From: Algoriphagus sp. TR-M9
GTDB taxonomy: Bacteria; Bacteroidota; Bacteroidia; Cytophagales; Cyclobacteriaceae
Reading direction: 5' to 3'
Assembly (NCBI RefSeq): GCF_027594545.1
Contig: NZ_CP115160.1
Location: 4,752,081 to 4,816,080 of the forward strand
DNA length: 64,000 bases
The stretch's first letter is position 1. Each line of letters opens with the position of its first letter. Positions 1 to 9,600 of the stretch are shown here, in pieces. The notes below the pieces were generated by a model. The model searched no databases. It had not been told where the DNA came from and saw nothing but the letters and a program-made list of their open reading frames with translations. Both the position numbers and the translations under genes were made by a program.

Positions 1-2
1 CT

Positions 3-59
3 TGGACTGAGTGGGAGGAGGTCAAAATAGCGGGGCAGGCTGTTGGGATAGCGCGCTGA
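3..59 (+). CDS. C-terminal end of an upstream gene (partial)
   Basis: Frame 3 is open from the window edge to a TGA at 57-59 and reads as an acidic then glycine/alanine-rich tail (WTEWEEVKIAGQAVGIAR), which looks like coding sequence rather than spacer. Only 18 codons are visible, so no family can be named. The other two forward frames stop sooner. Confidence 0.3.
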   Translation, partial: WTEWEEVKIAGQAVGIAR

Positions 60-364
60 AGCATTAATTTGACGAAGGTTTTTGTTACTTTTTGCCTTCA
101 AAAAGTAAGCATAAGAAGAATTACTTGAATTTTCACCCTACCCAGCTTACAAGGTGCTTTGCAAATTCTGGTCGCCTGCTTGCCGTAAGCACGGAAATTA
201 CCCCGCCATATACCCAGATTTTCACTTTAATCTTTTCCTCTTGTTTAAATTCCCTGAGTCTGGATACTGAGCGAGCCGAAGTATGTCAAAGGGACATTCT
301 TTAAGGAATTTCTACAGCATATTAAAAAATTAACAGTTAATTTCACCTTAAACAATGATCCTAT
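60..364. other. Intergenic region with no convincing gene
   Basis: A 70-codon open frame exists here (92-304) but it has no ribosome-binding site, no recognisable domain and an unlikely composition, so I do not call it. Positions 264-284 hold a small inverted repeat (ATACT...AGTAT) around a GAGCGAG-CCGAAG core that resembles a half of the larger palindrome at 18959-19085. The AT-rich stretch 310-364 probably contains the promoter of the response regulator, but I see no clean TTTG/TANNTTTG pair. Confidence 0.4.
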
Positions 365-772
365 ATGTCTGACGTAAATTTCCTTCTTATTGATGATGAT
401 CCAGATGATAGGGAATTCTTCGAAATGGCCTTGAAAAAAGTTCCTTTTTCGATTAACTATGCCACCGCATCGAATGGGATTTGTGGATTGGATCTATTAA
501 CAGATCAAGACGAAAAGCCACACTACATTTTTTTGGATCTCAATATGCCAATGCTTTCTGGAAAGGAATGTTTGTCAAAAATCCGGAAGCTACAAGGCTA
601 TAAGGATGTTCCTATAATTATATTCTCCACCTCCTCTTTTCGGGGAGATATAGAGGATTGCAAAAAGCTGGGGGCTTCACATTTCTTTACTAAGGTGACG
701 AGTATTAGCCAGCTAAGCGAAACAATTACTAAATTGATTTCGGGCGTGGAAATGCCATACGTTTTGAATTGA
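365..772 (+). CDS. Single-domain response regulator (CheY/Rcp1-like)
   Basis: 135-residue receiver domain without an output domain. The acidic pocket is at residues 10-12 (IDDD), the phosphoacceptor is Asp58 in FLDLNMP, the Ser/Thr switch lies in IIIFSTSS and the conserved lysine in FFTK. Stand-alone receivers of this Rcp1-like type normally accept phosphate from a PAS or phytochrome-type histidine kinase and act by protein-protein contact in the cytoplasm. The kinase gene follows after 10 bp on the same strand, so the two are very probably cotranscribed and form a pair; that pairing is inferred from position. The start ATG is the first in the open frame. Confidence 0.9.
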   Translation: MSDVNFLLIDDDPDDREFFEMALKKVPFSINYATASNGICGLDLLTDQDEKPHYIFLDLNMPMLSGKECLSKIRKLQGYKDVPIIIFSTSSFRGDIEDCKKLGASHFFTKVTSISQLSETITKLISGVEMPYVLN

Positions 773-782
773 AATTAACGAA

Positions 783-1904
783 ATGCGAAGCAATGAAACT
801 AAACGAACCCTGCTGGATGACGTTCGCTTTCAGCGAATGATTGAAGAAGTGGAGGATTATGCCATCATTTTACTAGATACGGAAGGTAATATCCGCAATT
901 GGAACAGGGGAGCAGAAAAGATCAAAGGTTATAGGGAAGACGAAATCCTGGGTAGAAATTTCAGTATTTTTTATCCAGCGCAAGACAGAAAAGATAGACT
1001 TCCGTTTAGACTGATAGCCGAAGCCAGCGCCAACGGGAGAGCTGACCATGAGGGTTGGAGACTTCGAAAAGACGGCAGCACATTTTGGGCTTATGTGGTA
1101 ATCACTGCACTGCATGATGAGCAGGGAGATATCATAGGTTTCACCAAAGTAACCCGAGACCTCACGGAAAGGAAGCTTGCAGAAGAACAAAAAGACCGGG
1201 ATGCCAAAAGCATTGCACTACAGAATAAGCAGCTTGAAGAATTTGCCTACGTGACCTCCCACGATCTACAGGAGCCCATAAGGAAGATCCGTGCATTTAT
1301 AGACTTGGCTCGACAGGATATGGACAATAGGGAGAGCCTTGAGTATTACCTTGAAAAGATAGACAGCAGCGCTGAAAGAATGATCCAGTTGATCAAGGAT
1401 ATACTTGCATTTTCCAGACTTTCCCCTGATCAATCACAATATGCTCAAGTGGATCTAAACCAAGTGGTTAAAGATGTACTGGCTGAATATGAAATGGTTA
1501 TTTCCGAAAAAAATGCGAAGATCCAAGTAGATACTCTCCCAGAAATCCAAGGTATTTATTTACATCTCCAACAGCTTTTCAGAAATCTGATCAGCAATGC
1601 CTTGAAATTCAATAAGGATTGCCCCAAGGTTACAATTTCTTTTCAAGATACAGCTAAATTTTCTTCCAAATTTCCCGACAATGGTTATCTGATTAATGTC
1701 TCAGATAACGGGATCGGCTTTGATCAAAAGTATGCAGAGCAGGCATTTCAACCCTTCAAGCGACTGACTTCGGGATTTCCGGGCAGTGGAATAGGGCTGG
1801 CACTCTGCAAGAAAATAGTGGTGGACCATGGAGGAAGCATCACCGTTCAAAGCGAACCTGGGAAGGGTACAACTTTTAACATATATTTTCCAAAAATAAA
1901 GTGA
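783..1904 (+). CDS. PAS-domain sensor histidine kinase
   Basis: 373-residue cytoplasmic kinase with no signal peptide or membrane segment. One PAS/PAC domain occupies roughly residues 15-130 (RNFSIFYP, then the PAC motif DEQGDIIGFTKVTRDLTER). The HisKA domain carries the phosphoacceptor His160 in VTSHDLQEPIRK. The HATPase domain has an N box (LISNALKFN), G1 (DNGIGFD) and G2 (GSGIGLALCKK). All kinase motifs are intact. The architecture resembles kinases that signal to Rcp1-like receivers, and the gene directly follows one. The PAS ligand cannot be told from sequence. A few short reverse-strand frames inside it are shadows. Confidence 0.92.
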   Translation: MRSNETKRTLLDDVRFQRMIEEVEDYAIILLDTEGNIRNWNRGAEKIKGYREDEILGRNFSIFYPAQDRKDRLPFRLIAEASANGRADHEGWRLRKDGSTFWAYVVITALHDEQGDIIGFTKVTRDLTERKLAEEQKDRDAKSIALQNKQLEEFAYVTSHDLQEPIRKIRAFIDLARQDMDNRESLEYYLEKIDSSAERMIQLIKDILAFSRLSPDQSQYAQVDLNQVVKDVLAEYEMVISEKNAKIQVDTLPEIQGIYLHLQQLFRNLISNALKFNKDCPKVTISFQDTAKFSSKFPDNGYLINVSDNGIGFDQKYAEQAFQPFKRLTSGFPGSGIGLALCKKIVVDHGGSITVQSEPGKGTTFNIYFPKIK

Positions 1905-1940
1905 TTTAAAAATTGAACTCTTCCACACTCTTAAAAATCC

Positions 1941-2159
1941 TCACCCATACCGCTTCTTAAGCTCCGCCAAAATCCCCTCTAGTCCATTTAGCCGAATCTC
2001 ATACAGGGTATGCAGCCACATGCCAAGTTTCCCCTCGGGAAAGCCTTGTCCATGCATCCAAACCAGGTAATGCTCGGGAACATCACAAAGTAATCGGCCC
2101 TTGTACTTTCCGTAAGGCATTTTTTTAGTCACCAGATCGATGAGAATTTGTTGGTCCAT
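1941..2159 (-). CDS. DUF3820 family small protein
   Basis: 72 residues; matches the DUF3820 pattern (MPYGKYKGRLLCDVPEHYLVWM, then a Gly-Leu-rich helix ending LKKRYG), a family of small proteins sometimes labelled as putative quorum-sensing-regulated factors but without a proven biochemical role. The compact fold and length agree with the family. It is convergent with the histidine kinase gene upstream in the window, separated by 36 bp, and stands alone on its strand. Function unknown. Confidence 0.75.
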   Translation of the reverse strand: MDQQILIDLVTKKMPYGKYKGRLLCDVPEHYLVWMHGQGFPEGKLGMWLHTLYEIRLNGLEGILAELKKRYG

Positions 2160-2228
2160 AGCCTAAAGGTAGGCCGAACTTGTAACTCTCATCCATTCTT
2201 TTTAGCGGAATTTCAGCGTTTATTCGCT

Positions 2229-2251
2229 AAAGCCCCATAAGCTAGGGCTTT
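2229..2251 (-). terminator. Hairpin, possible terminator downstream of araC-type gene
   Basis: AAAGCCC (2229-2235) and GGGCTTT (2245-2251) form a perfect 7-bp stem with a 9-nt loop. A second weaker hairpin (AGCCC/GGGCT, 2312-2330) lies closer to the stop of the reverse-strand regulator. Neither has a strong U-tract, so termination is uncertain. Confidence 0.35.
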
Positions 2252-2351
2252 TAAGTATTGGGAAGGGGAAGATGTATGCTTATGCTGAGCGATTTTAATT
2301 TCGCACAAGACAGCCCATCATAATCGGGCTTTGGCGGAGATGAAATGACAA

Positions 2352-3182
2352 TCAATTTCGCTTTCTGAATTCGCGAGGGGTGCATCCGGTAATCTTCAGA
2401 AATGCCGCATTAAATCTACTAATGGATTGGAAACCACAATTGAAAGCCAATTTGGTGATGGGAAGATCCGTGGTCAATAATTCCCGCTGGGCATGGGAGA
2501 TTCGTTCTTCAGTGAGGTATTCACTTAGCGTGGTTCCAAATGTTTTTTTGAAAATGGAATTAGCGTGGTCAGGATGCAGACCCATCGCCTGGCCAATGTC
2601 TGATACTTTAATGGACTCGCTATAATTCTGGGCTATAAACATCGCGATTTTTTCCACTTGGTTACTTTCTTTGATAGGGGAAGCTGAGATGCTTTCTGAG
2701 GCATCAGGCACAAATTCACTGGCCATTCTATTTACCCGAGCCTGAATCTCCAACAAGGCAATTTTCGGGTTTTTCTCTTCCTGAAAATCACTAAACCAGC
2801 GTTTGAAATTAAATTCATCAATGGAGGAATAGGTGGGATTCGTCTCCGCTATAATTTGTCCACTCAGAATTTTCTCCAGAAAGCTTGGCGCTAACTTCCA
2901 TTCCAAAAAAACAGAAAAGGGCACTGTGCAGACATAATAGGGCTTCGGAGATTCAAACCCTACGATTTGATGAGGTGTCAAAGCCCAAAAAAGCGTGAAT
3001 CGATTGGCCGGCATCTCGATTTTCCTTCCTTGGAATAAATAAGTGATGCCTTTTTCGGGGAAATAATTGATTTCGATTTCATTATGCCGATCAGGTTTGT
3101 GCATCAGGCTCGGGACCCACATTTCGCAGGAGAAACCATAAGGTTTGAAAACATTTCTTTTTTCATCAAAACGTTTGTTCAT
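2352..3182 (-). CDS. AraC family transcriptional regulator
   Basis: 276 residues. The N-terminal half (about 1-160) is a cupin-like sensing domain; the C-terminal 100 residues form the double helix-turn-helix, with helix one around SDIGQAMGLHPDHANSIFKK and helix two around ITKLAFNCGFQSISRFNAAF, ending in the typical CTPREFRKRN. It is a cytoplasmic DNA-binding regulator, usually an activator responding to a small molecule. It is divergent from the first DUF1593 gene across 123 bp, so control of that pair is the obvious hypothesis. The ligand cannot be predicted. Confidence 0.9.
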   Translation of the reverse strand: MNKRFDEKRNVFKPYGFSCEMWVPSLMHKPDRHNEIEINYFPEKGITYLFQGRKIEMPANRFTLFWALTPHQIVGFESPKPYYVCTVPFSVFLEWKLAPSFLEKILSGQIIAETNPTYSSIDEFNFKRWFSDFQEEKNPKIALLEIQARVNRMASEFVPDASESISASPIKESNQVEKIAMFIAQNYSESIKVSDIGQAMGLHPDHANSIFKKTFGTTLSEYLTEERISHAQRELLTTDLPITKLAFNCGFQSISRFNAAFLKITGCTPREFRKRN

Positions 3183-3305
3183 CTCGGAAATCGATAAGTT
3201 TTAAAAGGAATATAGGTGGTTTTTGTCTTAATACGAGAATAAATTTACCTCCAAGAAATAATTACTGGATCTTTTCAAAAGAATCTAATTAAGAAAACGA
3301 ATAGT

Positions 3306-4598
3306 ATGAAATTCAAAAGTCTACTTACAATTTTGATAGGGATATCGCTTGTGGTAGGATTGATAAGTTGTGATGATCTTAATAAAGAGCTGGTTAAACC
3401 GAGAATATTAATCAGCTCGGACATAGGCGGAACAGATCCAGATGACTTCCAGTCCATGATTCACTTCTTGATGTACGCAGATCAATTCCATGTCGAAGGG
3501 CTGGTTTCTTCGCCATATGGAGAAGGTAGCACGGAGGACTTTCGGGATATAATTGACCTCTATGAAGAAGATTACAGTCAACTGCTGGCCCATGCTCCAG
3601 AACTTCCTACCCCCGAATCCCTGAGAGCAATTACCAAACAAGGAGAGAAATATGACGCGCCCTTCAAAGGGTACTCTATCCCTACTGAAGGTTCGGAATG
3701 GTTAATTTCCTGTGCAAAGAGAAAAAGTGATCAGCCACTTTGGATATTAGTATGGGGTGGGATAGAGGATCTTGCCCAAGCACTGCATGATGCTCCTGAA
3801 ATTAAAGAAAATATCAGAGTATATTGGATAGGTGGTCCCAATAAAAAGTGGAGTATCAATGCCTATTCTTACATAGCAGAAAATCATCCGGATCTTTGGA
3901 TGATCGAAGCAAACGCGACGTATAGAGGCTGGTTTATGGATGAAGATTCTCCAGAAGACTTGAAAGGAGATGCATTTTACAAAAACTACATTGCTGGGCG
4001 AGGTGTTATGGGCAAGGATTTTATCAAATATTATGATGGTGACATCAAAATGGGCGACACTCCCTCGCTCGTCTACCTAATGGACGGAAATCCCAATGAT
4101 CCCACCGGAGAAAGCTGGGGAGGAAGTTTTGAGAAGATCAATCGCAGTTCCAGAAATGTATTCAAAGGAGGAAGCACAGTTCAAGATACCGTGGCGGCTT
4201 ATGCGACCATCGAGTGGAGATTTGAAGGGCCAGATTTAGCTATTGCCGAGGATTCTGTGGTCTTCCAAATAGAAATTCAAAACCAAGTATGGCCCGGATA
4301 TTATCTGGGAAATGGAATATATGGGGTGAAGTATTCTTCTAAAAAACCTGAAAAGGGAACCTATAAAACTACCAGTGATATTGCAGAATTGGACGGTTTG
4401 GAAGGAGCTTACATTAGCACCTTTCCTTGGCCTGGGAAACCTTCTCCAGATGATTACCAGTTGGGAGCCAATTGGTATAGTGATAGAGTTGATGCGCCAC
4501 TTTTCATCGATGATCAGCAAGGAGCCAAAACTATCTCAAAATTCAGAAAAGAGTTTTTAATGGACTGGGCTGAGAGATGGAAATGGTTGGAACAGTGA
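3306..4598 (+). CDS. DUF1593 family lipoprotein, nucleoside-hydrolase-like
   Basis: 430 residues. A signal sequence ends in the lipobox L-I-S-C with Cys22, so it is probably a lipoprotein. The DUF1593 domain begins with RILISSDIGGTDPDD (about residues 33-47), an acidic cluster resembling the calcium-binding N terminus of inosine/uridine-preferring nucleoside hydrolases, and continues with IWGGIEDLAQAL and the GDTPSLVYLMDG block. DUF1593 proteins are thought to be glycoside-hydrolase-like enzymes of unproven substrate. It is followed 212 bp later by a second member of the family and preceded by a divergent AraC regulator, which suggests an inducible catabolic unit. Confidence 0.85.
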   Translation: MKFKSLLTILIGISLVVGLISCDDLNKELVKPRILISSDIGGTDPDDFQSMIHFLMYADQFHVEGLVSSPYGEGSTEDFRDIIDLYEEDYSQLLAHAPELPTPESLRAITKQGEKYDAPFKGYSIPTEGSEWLISCAKRKSDQPLWILVWGGIEDLAQALHDAPEIKENIRVYWIGGPNKKWSINAYSYIAENHPDLWMIEANATYRGWFMDEDSPEDLKGDAFYKNYIAGRGVMGKDFIKYYDGDIKMGDTPSLVYLMDGNPNDPTGESWGGSFEKINRSSRNVFKGGSTVQDTVAAYATIEWRFEGPDLAIAEDSVVFQIEIQNQVWPGYYLGNGIYGVKYSSKKPEKGTYKTTSDIAELDGLEGAYISTFPWPGKPSPDDYQLGANWYSDRVDAPLFIDDQQGAKTISKFRKEFLMDWAERWKWLEQ

Positions 4599-4630
4599 TT
4601 AGCAATCATTCAAATTTACGTACCGTGGAA

Positions 4631-4703
4631 TGTCGACTAGGGACTGTCGACGATTAATAATAACCATGAAATATGAAATCGAGCCTGCCTGAGGCAGACA
4701 GGC
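4631..4703. repeat. Short palindromic repeats between the two DUF1593 genes
   Basis: TGTCGAC occurs twice (4631-4637 and 4645-4651), each containing the palindrome GTCGAC. At 4683-4703 a second palindromic block reads GCCTGCCTGAGGCAGACAGG plus C, able to form alternative stems CTGCC/GGCAG and GCCTG/CAGGC. These look like small dispersed intergenic repeats; no T-tract follows, so I do not call a terminator. Confidence 0.45.
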
Positions 4704-4810
4704 ATACCTAAAAAGTCACACATTGGCATGATTGTCATCCATGCGAGATTCCATCCCGTATCCTTCGTCATGGGACAGGTTGTGACGAATAAAAATCATA
4801 ATATAAACAG

Positions 4811-6202
4811 ATGAAAAGAATCATTTTAATAGCAGTTTTGAACACGTTTGTTTTTACATCGCTTTTTGCGCAGCAAGATGTAAAGAAAACTCCTCCGAAA
4901 CCTAGAATAGTTGTTTTGACCGATGTGTCCACCTGGGAAACGGATGACAGTGAATCCCTCGTTCGCTTGATGGCCCATGCAGATCTCTTTGAGATTGAAG
5001 CCCTGATTTTCACCACAGGCTGGAGTTTGGATAAAACCCGCGAGGACTTTATGGGGCTCATTCATGCAGCGATAGATGCCTATGAAAAGGATTTGCCTAA
5101 CCTTCAAAAACGCTCCAACCAGCAGCAGTTCCAGGCAGATGAGTCCCGGCAGACTATAGGTTATTGGCCAAGTCCCGACTACCTTAGGAGTGTGACCATG
5201 TTTGGCAGTGAAAACCGTGGACTGAAATTTCTAGGTGAAGGCAACGAATCGGCAGGGAGTGATTTTATCATCCAACTGGCAGACCAAAAAGACGATAGAC
5301 CGTTGTGGATTACGATTTGGGGCGGTGGAAATACCCTGGCTCAGGCTATCTGGGATGTGAAGCAAAATCGCTCGGAAGCTGAGCTAAAGAAATTTCTCCA
5401 CAAAATCCCAACCTATGCCATCACTGATCAGGACCGGGACCAAAAAACTCCATACGATATCAGCTCTCATTACTGGATGAGAAAGGAGTTTGCAGAGGAC
5501 CTGCTGTTTATCTGGGATGAGTCGGCCTGGAAGTTTCAAAATGGTACAGGCAAGCGAAATTGGGAAGCCTATGCGGAGCATATTCAAGGACATGGGGCAT
5601 TGGGAGCAGTCTATCCCAAATACAAATACGGGGTGGAAGGAGATACGCCGGCGTTCTTGCATCTGATGCCAAATGGACTGAATGATCCTATGGTTCCTAG
5701 TCAGGTAAGTTGGGGAGGATATGCTGTTTTTCAGTTGACAGAAGATAAGGTGACTTCTTCTTATTCCAATTTCAATTCTCCAGCAGCGGACATTTCAAGG
5801 AAATACCTGGAGCATTTCTATCCTGCCACATTCAATAATTTCGCTGCCCGTATGGACTGGGCAAAGGAGGGAAAAGGAAATCGAAATCCTTCGGTAGTAG
5901 TGAATAAAATGCAGGGCATAGAATTGTTAAGAGTAAAAGCGAAAAAACGCCAGTCTGTGATGCTGGATGCTTCTAAATCCTCCGACCCAGAGGGAGATGA
6001 GTTGAGCTTTAAATGGTGGATTATTCGGGAAGCAGGTACCTATGAAGGCGAAATCAATATCCCAAATAATGACTCAAAACTGGTAAAAATTGAGCTTCCA
6101 AGCGATTTCTCAGGCAAGACCCTGCATGTGATCTGTGAAGTTACAGATAATGGTTCTCCGAACCTGACCAGTTACCGTAGGATTATAATCGAAGGCAAAT
6201 AA
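4811..6202 (+). CDS. DUF1593 family secreted protein with C-terminal Ig-like domain
   Basis: 463 residues. A cleavable signal peptide spans residues 1-20 (FTSLFA then QQD). The DUF1593 catalytic-type domain starts at RIVVLTDVSTWETDDSES, with the acidic residues in the same place as in its neighbour, and contains IWGGGNTLAQAI and GDTPAFLHLMPNGLNDP. From about residue 385 an Ig/PKD-like domain follows (VMLDASKSSDPEGDELSFKW ... HVICEVTDNGSP), as commonly annotated for this family. It is paralogous to the lipoprotein upstream but exported by a different signal type, so the two likely act in the same pathway at different locations. The substrate is unknown. Confidence 0.85.
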   Translation: MKRIILIAVLNTFVFTSLFAQQDVKKTPPKPRIVVLTDVSTWETDDSESLVRLMAHADLFEIEALIFTTGWSLDKTREDFMGLIHAAIDAYEKDLPNLQKRSNQQQFQADESRQTIGYWPSPDYLRSVTMFGSENRGLKFLGEGNESAGSDFIIQLADQKDDRPLWITIWGGGNTLAQAIWDVKQNRSEAELKKFLHKIPTYAITDQDRDQKTPYDISSHYWMRKEFAEDLLFIWDESAWKFQNGTGKRNWEAYAEHIQGHGALGAVYPKYKYGVEGDTPAFLHLMPNGLNDPMVPSQVSWGGYAVFQLTEDKVTSSYSNFNSPAADISRKYLEHFYPATFNNFAARMDWAKEGKGNRNPSVVVNKMQGIELLRVKAKKRQSVMLDASKSSDPEGDELSFKWWIIREAGTYEGEINIPNNDSKLVKIELPSDFSGKTLHVICEVTDNGSPNLTSYRRIIIEGK

Positions 6203-6682
6203 CCAGCTCAACTTTATTCTGTAGGCGACGCATCCAATATACCTGGGTAGTTTTAGCTTTTTTTCAACAGGGCATGGGTAGTATATTCAAGCTCACGCAA
6301 AGGAAGTTTCAGAAAAACCGTATTGTGTAGTAGTTTCCTCTGACTTCCCACCCTTAGGTGCAGGCACCTCTGTCAAAAATCCTGAAGAAATAGAATAATG
6401 ATCAAAGCAAGGTCTTTTGCATATACTTTTTTACCAGCAAAGTGACTGGATAAAGTTCGTATTCGGAGTAGAGAGATAGTAGTCTTTACCTCCTTCGTGC
6501 TTCGCACTGGGTAAGCATTCTTATTTGAGATACTGGCTAGGAGTAGGATCGCCAGAAAATAGCTTTCAACCTGTTTTAATCAGTATGCACTTACTTTTTT
6601 TGGTTAGCTATATATTTAGTCTTAAACAGTGTTTTGCCCGTTTTTGCTTGTTTGATTGCCTGCTAAATGTTAAATAGAGGAA
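6203..6682. other. 480-bp intergenic region, no gene seen
   Basis: No open frame of credible length. It contains only minor dyads, for example AGGTGC-AG-GCACCT near 6355-6368 and GTGC-TTC-GCAC near 6498. It must contain the promoter of the large PAS/GAF gene, but no consensus Bacteroidetes -33/-7 pair stands out. Confidence 0.4.
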
Positions 6683-9600
6683 ATGGCTGATTCAAAATCC
6701 TCTTATTCAAACAATAGGCCCAAAGACCTGGCTTTCGACTTGGCTCCCTTCCCGATGTGGATTTATGATATGGAGACCTTTGCTTTTCTGGAAGTGAACG
6801 AAGAAGCCATGAGGCAATACGGGTATTCGGAGGAAGAGTTTTTGCAAATGACCCTGAGAGATATCCGACCTGCTGAGGATATTCCTATTTTGGAAAAGGC
6901 CATAGCAGAGACACGAGATAGAAAGGAGATCTATAAGGACAGTGGGCTTTTTAGGCATCAAAGGAAAGATGGAAGTATTCTCTATGTACATATTAAAAGA
7001 AATCTCATAAGGTATCAGGATAAGGAAGCTGAGCTCGTGACAGCTATAGACCTGACTGACCGCTACGAGAGAGAAAGAGAAATAGAGAAGCAAAAGTCCC
7101 TACTGGCTACCGTGGGCAAGATAAATGAGGTTTTTCTGAAATCTGAAAGTTGGACTGAAGCCTTACGTCAATCTTTGCAGATTCTAGGCAATTACTTAAA
7201 GGTAACCCGGATATGCTTCTGTATGGAGTCAAAAGGTAAACCTGATGGGCACGGGACTACCATAATCTGGGTGGCTAAAAGTGAGCTGGGATCCAATCCG
7301 CTTTTTAGAGAATTCCGGGAAATTCTATACGAAGAGTTTCCGCCTTATCAACAATCCATGCTAGCTGCGGAACCGGTTCAGGTCACGACCGCTCAGTTTC
7401 CTGATTCCAGAAGTAAGGATTTTTTGGAAGGGCATGCGATAAAAAGTCTAATGCAGATTCCTTTGATGATCAAAGGTAAAATGAGGGGTGTTATCACCAT
7501 AGATGATTCTGAGGTAGACCGGGAATTTGTAGAAACCGATATCCAGATAGTGAATACTTTGATTTCTAACCTGTCCCATGTGATCAGCCAAGACCAGATT
7601 CAACAGCAGTTGGCTGATAGTGAAGCCAGATTCCGGGCTTTGGTACAAAATGGCACTGATCTCATAGCCATTATTGATGCTGAGGGGAACTACAAGTATG
7701 TGGCTCCCACCTCCCTCAATGTGCTAGGGATACCCGCAGATGAGTTTATGGGTAGAAATGCCTTCGAATTCATCCATCAGGAGGATGCCCCCAGGCTATT
7801 GAAAGACCTGGAGCAATTGGCGACAAAGAAAAGTATAGCTATAGAGCCTTACAGATTTCAGGATGCTCAAGGTAATTGGCGCTGGATTCAAACAGACCTG
7901 ACCAACCATATTCAAGACCCCGTATTAGCCGGTATAGTAGCGAACACCCGGGAAGTTACTCATGAAGTAGAAAAAAGAATCTCTGCCCAATTGCTGGCAA
8001 GCCTGACCAAAGCCATCTCTCAGCCAGGGGCATTGAGTACCTGCCTTACCGATGCTTTAGAAGAAATCTGTAAGCAATGTGATTTTGATATTGCAGAGAT
8101 GTGGATGATATCAGAGGATATGTCACGCTTGGATTTATTGTCCAAAGCTGGCAAAAAAGCTGTAGCCAGGGAGTTTTATTCCAGCACCTCTAACATCCAT
8201 ACCTTTTCACTAGGAAATGGCCTACCGGGAATCGTTTGGAAAATGAGGCAGACCCAAATCCTGGAGCATATCAAAGAAAATGAATTGTTTTTACGGGCCA
8301 ATTCCGCTGATTCTTTGGAGTTACAAACTGCCTTGGGAATCCCCTTGCTATACAACAAGGAGTTTTTGGGATGCCTGATCTGCCTATCTCCTCTGAGCAA
8401 AAAAGAAATAGGGCCTCATGCCAAAATACTGAGCGAGCTGGGAGTACAGCTGGCGGCAGTCCTCAAGCAAAAGATGACGGAAGAGCAATTCCGTAGTTTC
8501 TTTAATATATCGCCGGATCCTCATGGATTGCTGGGTTTTGATGGATACCTCAAGAAAGTAAACCATGCCTTTGCTGAAGTTTTGGGCTATGATAAAAGTG
8601 AGTTGTTCAGCAAACCCGTTTTTGCCTTCTTGCTGGAGGAGGATAGACCAAAAGCTCAAAAACGCCTGAATGAGCTAATCAATGGAGCAGAAGCGGATTC
8701 ATTTGAAGCCCGTTTCCTTACCAAGGAGGGAGCCATAAAATGGCTGGTCTGGAAGGGAAGGGTCATCATGGAGTCAAAAATTATTGTGGCAGCAGCCAAA
8801 GACATCACTGCTCAAAAGGAGGCAGAAATCAAGCTCAGCAATACCAACGAAAGACTGAAAAGAGCACAGAAAATCGCCAAACTTGGCTATTGGTCCAGGA
8901 ATTTGGATTCGGACCTGACAGAGTGGAGCGAGGAGACCTATAGAATACATGGGTTTACTCCGGGTAGTTTTATACCGACCTTAGAAGATCTCAAAAACAC
9001 CTTTCATCCAGATGACAGGTACTTGCTGGAATCAGAGCCAATTAAATTCCTGGAACCCGGCAGAATCAATAGTTTCGAGCATAGGATAGTTACAGCTACC
9101 AATGAAATAAAGTGGGTACAACAGGAGATTCGCCTGCTCCTAGACGATCATCAGGTGCCCTATAGAATAGAAGGGACCATACAGGATATCACGGAAAGGA
9201 AGGAAAATGAACTTCAACTAGCCCTTAGTAATGAGAGATTTCAGCTGGCGATAAAGGCCAGCAATGAGATGATCTGGGAGGTGGATCATCAAAAGGAAAC
9301 TATTTACCGTGGTGCTGGCTATACTAAGTTTGTAAACTATAAGTCTAATGAGCCTTTCAATAAGGAAAACTCCTGGTGCGTAAAACTATCAACCGCTGAG
9401 ATGGATGAAGTATGGGCTTCCCTTCAGAAAGCTTTGGCAGATAAAACCCAAAACTTCTGGTCAGCTGAATACAGGATCAATACCGAAGATGGATCTATTG
9501 CATATTTTGTGGATCGCTGTTTCATACTCAGAGATAAAAACGGAACTCCTATAAGATCCGTTGGCTCTGCTTTGGATGTCACCGAATCTAAAAAGCAGCT

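Noticed and set aside
92..304. 70-codon open frame at the left edge
   Set aside because: No ribosome-binding site, no domain, composition unlike neighbouring genes, and overlaps a small palindrome; most likely chance.
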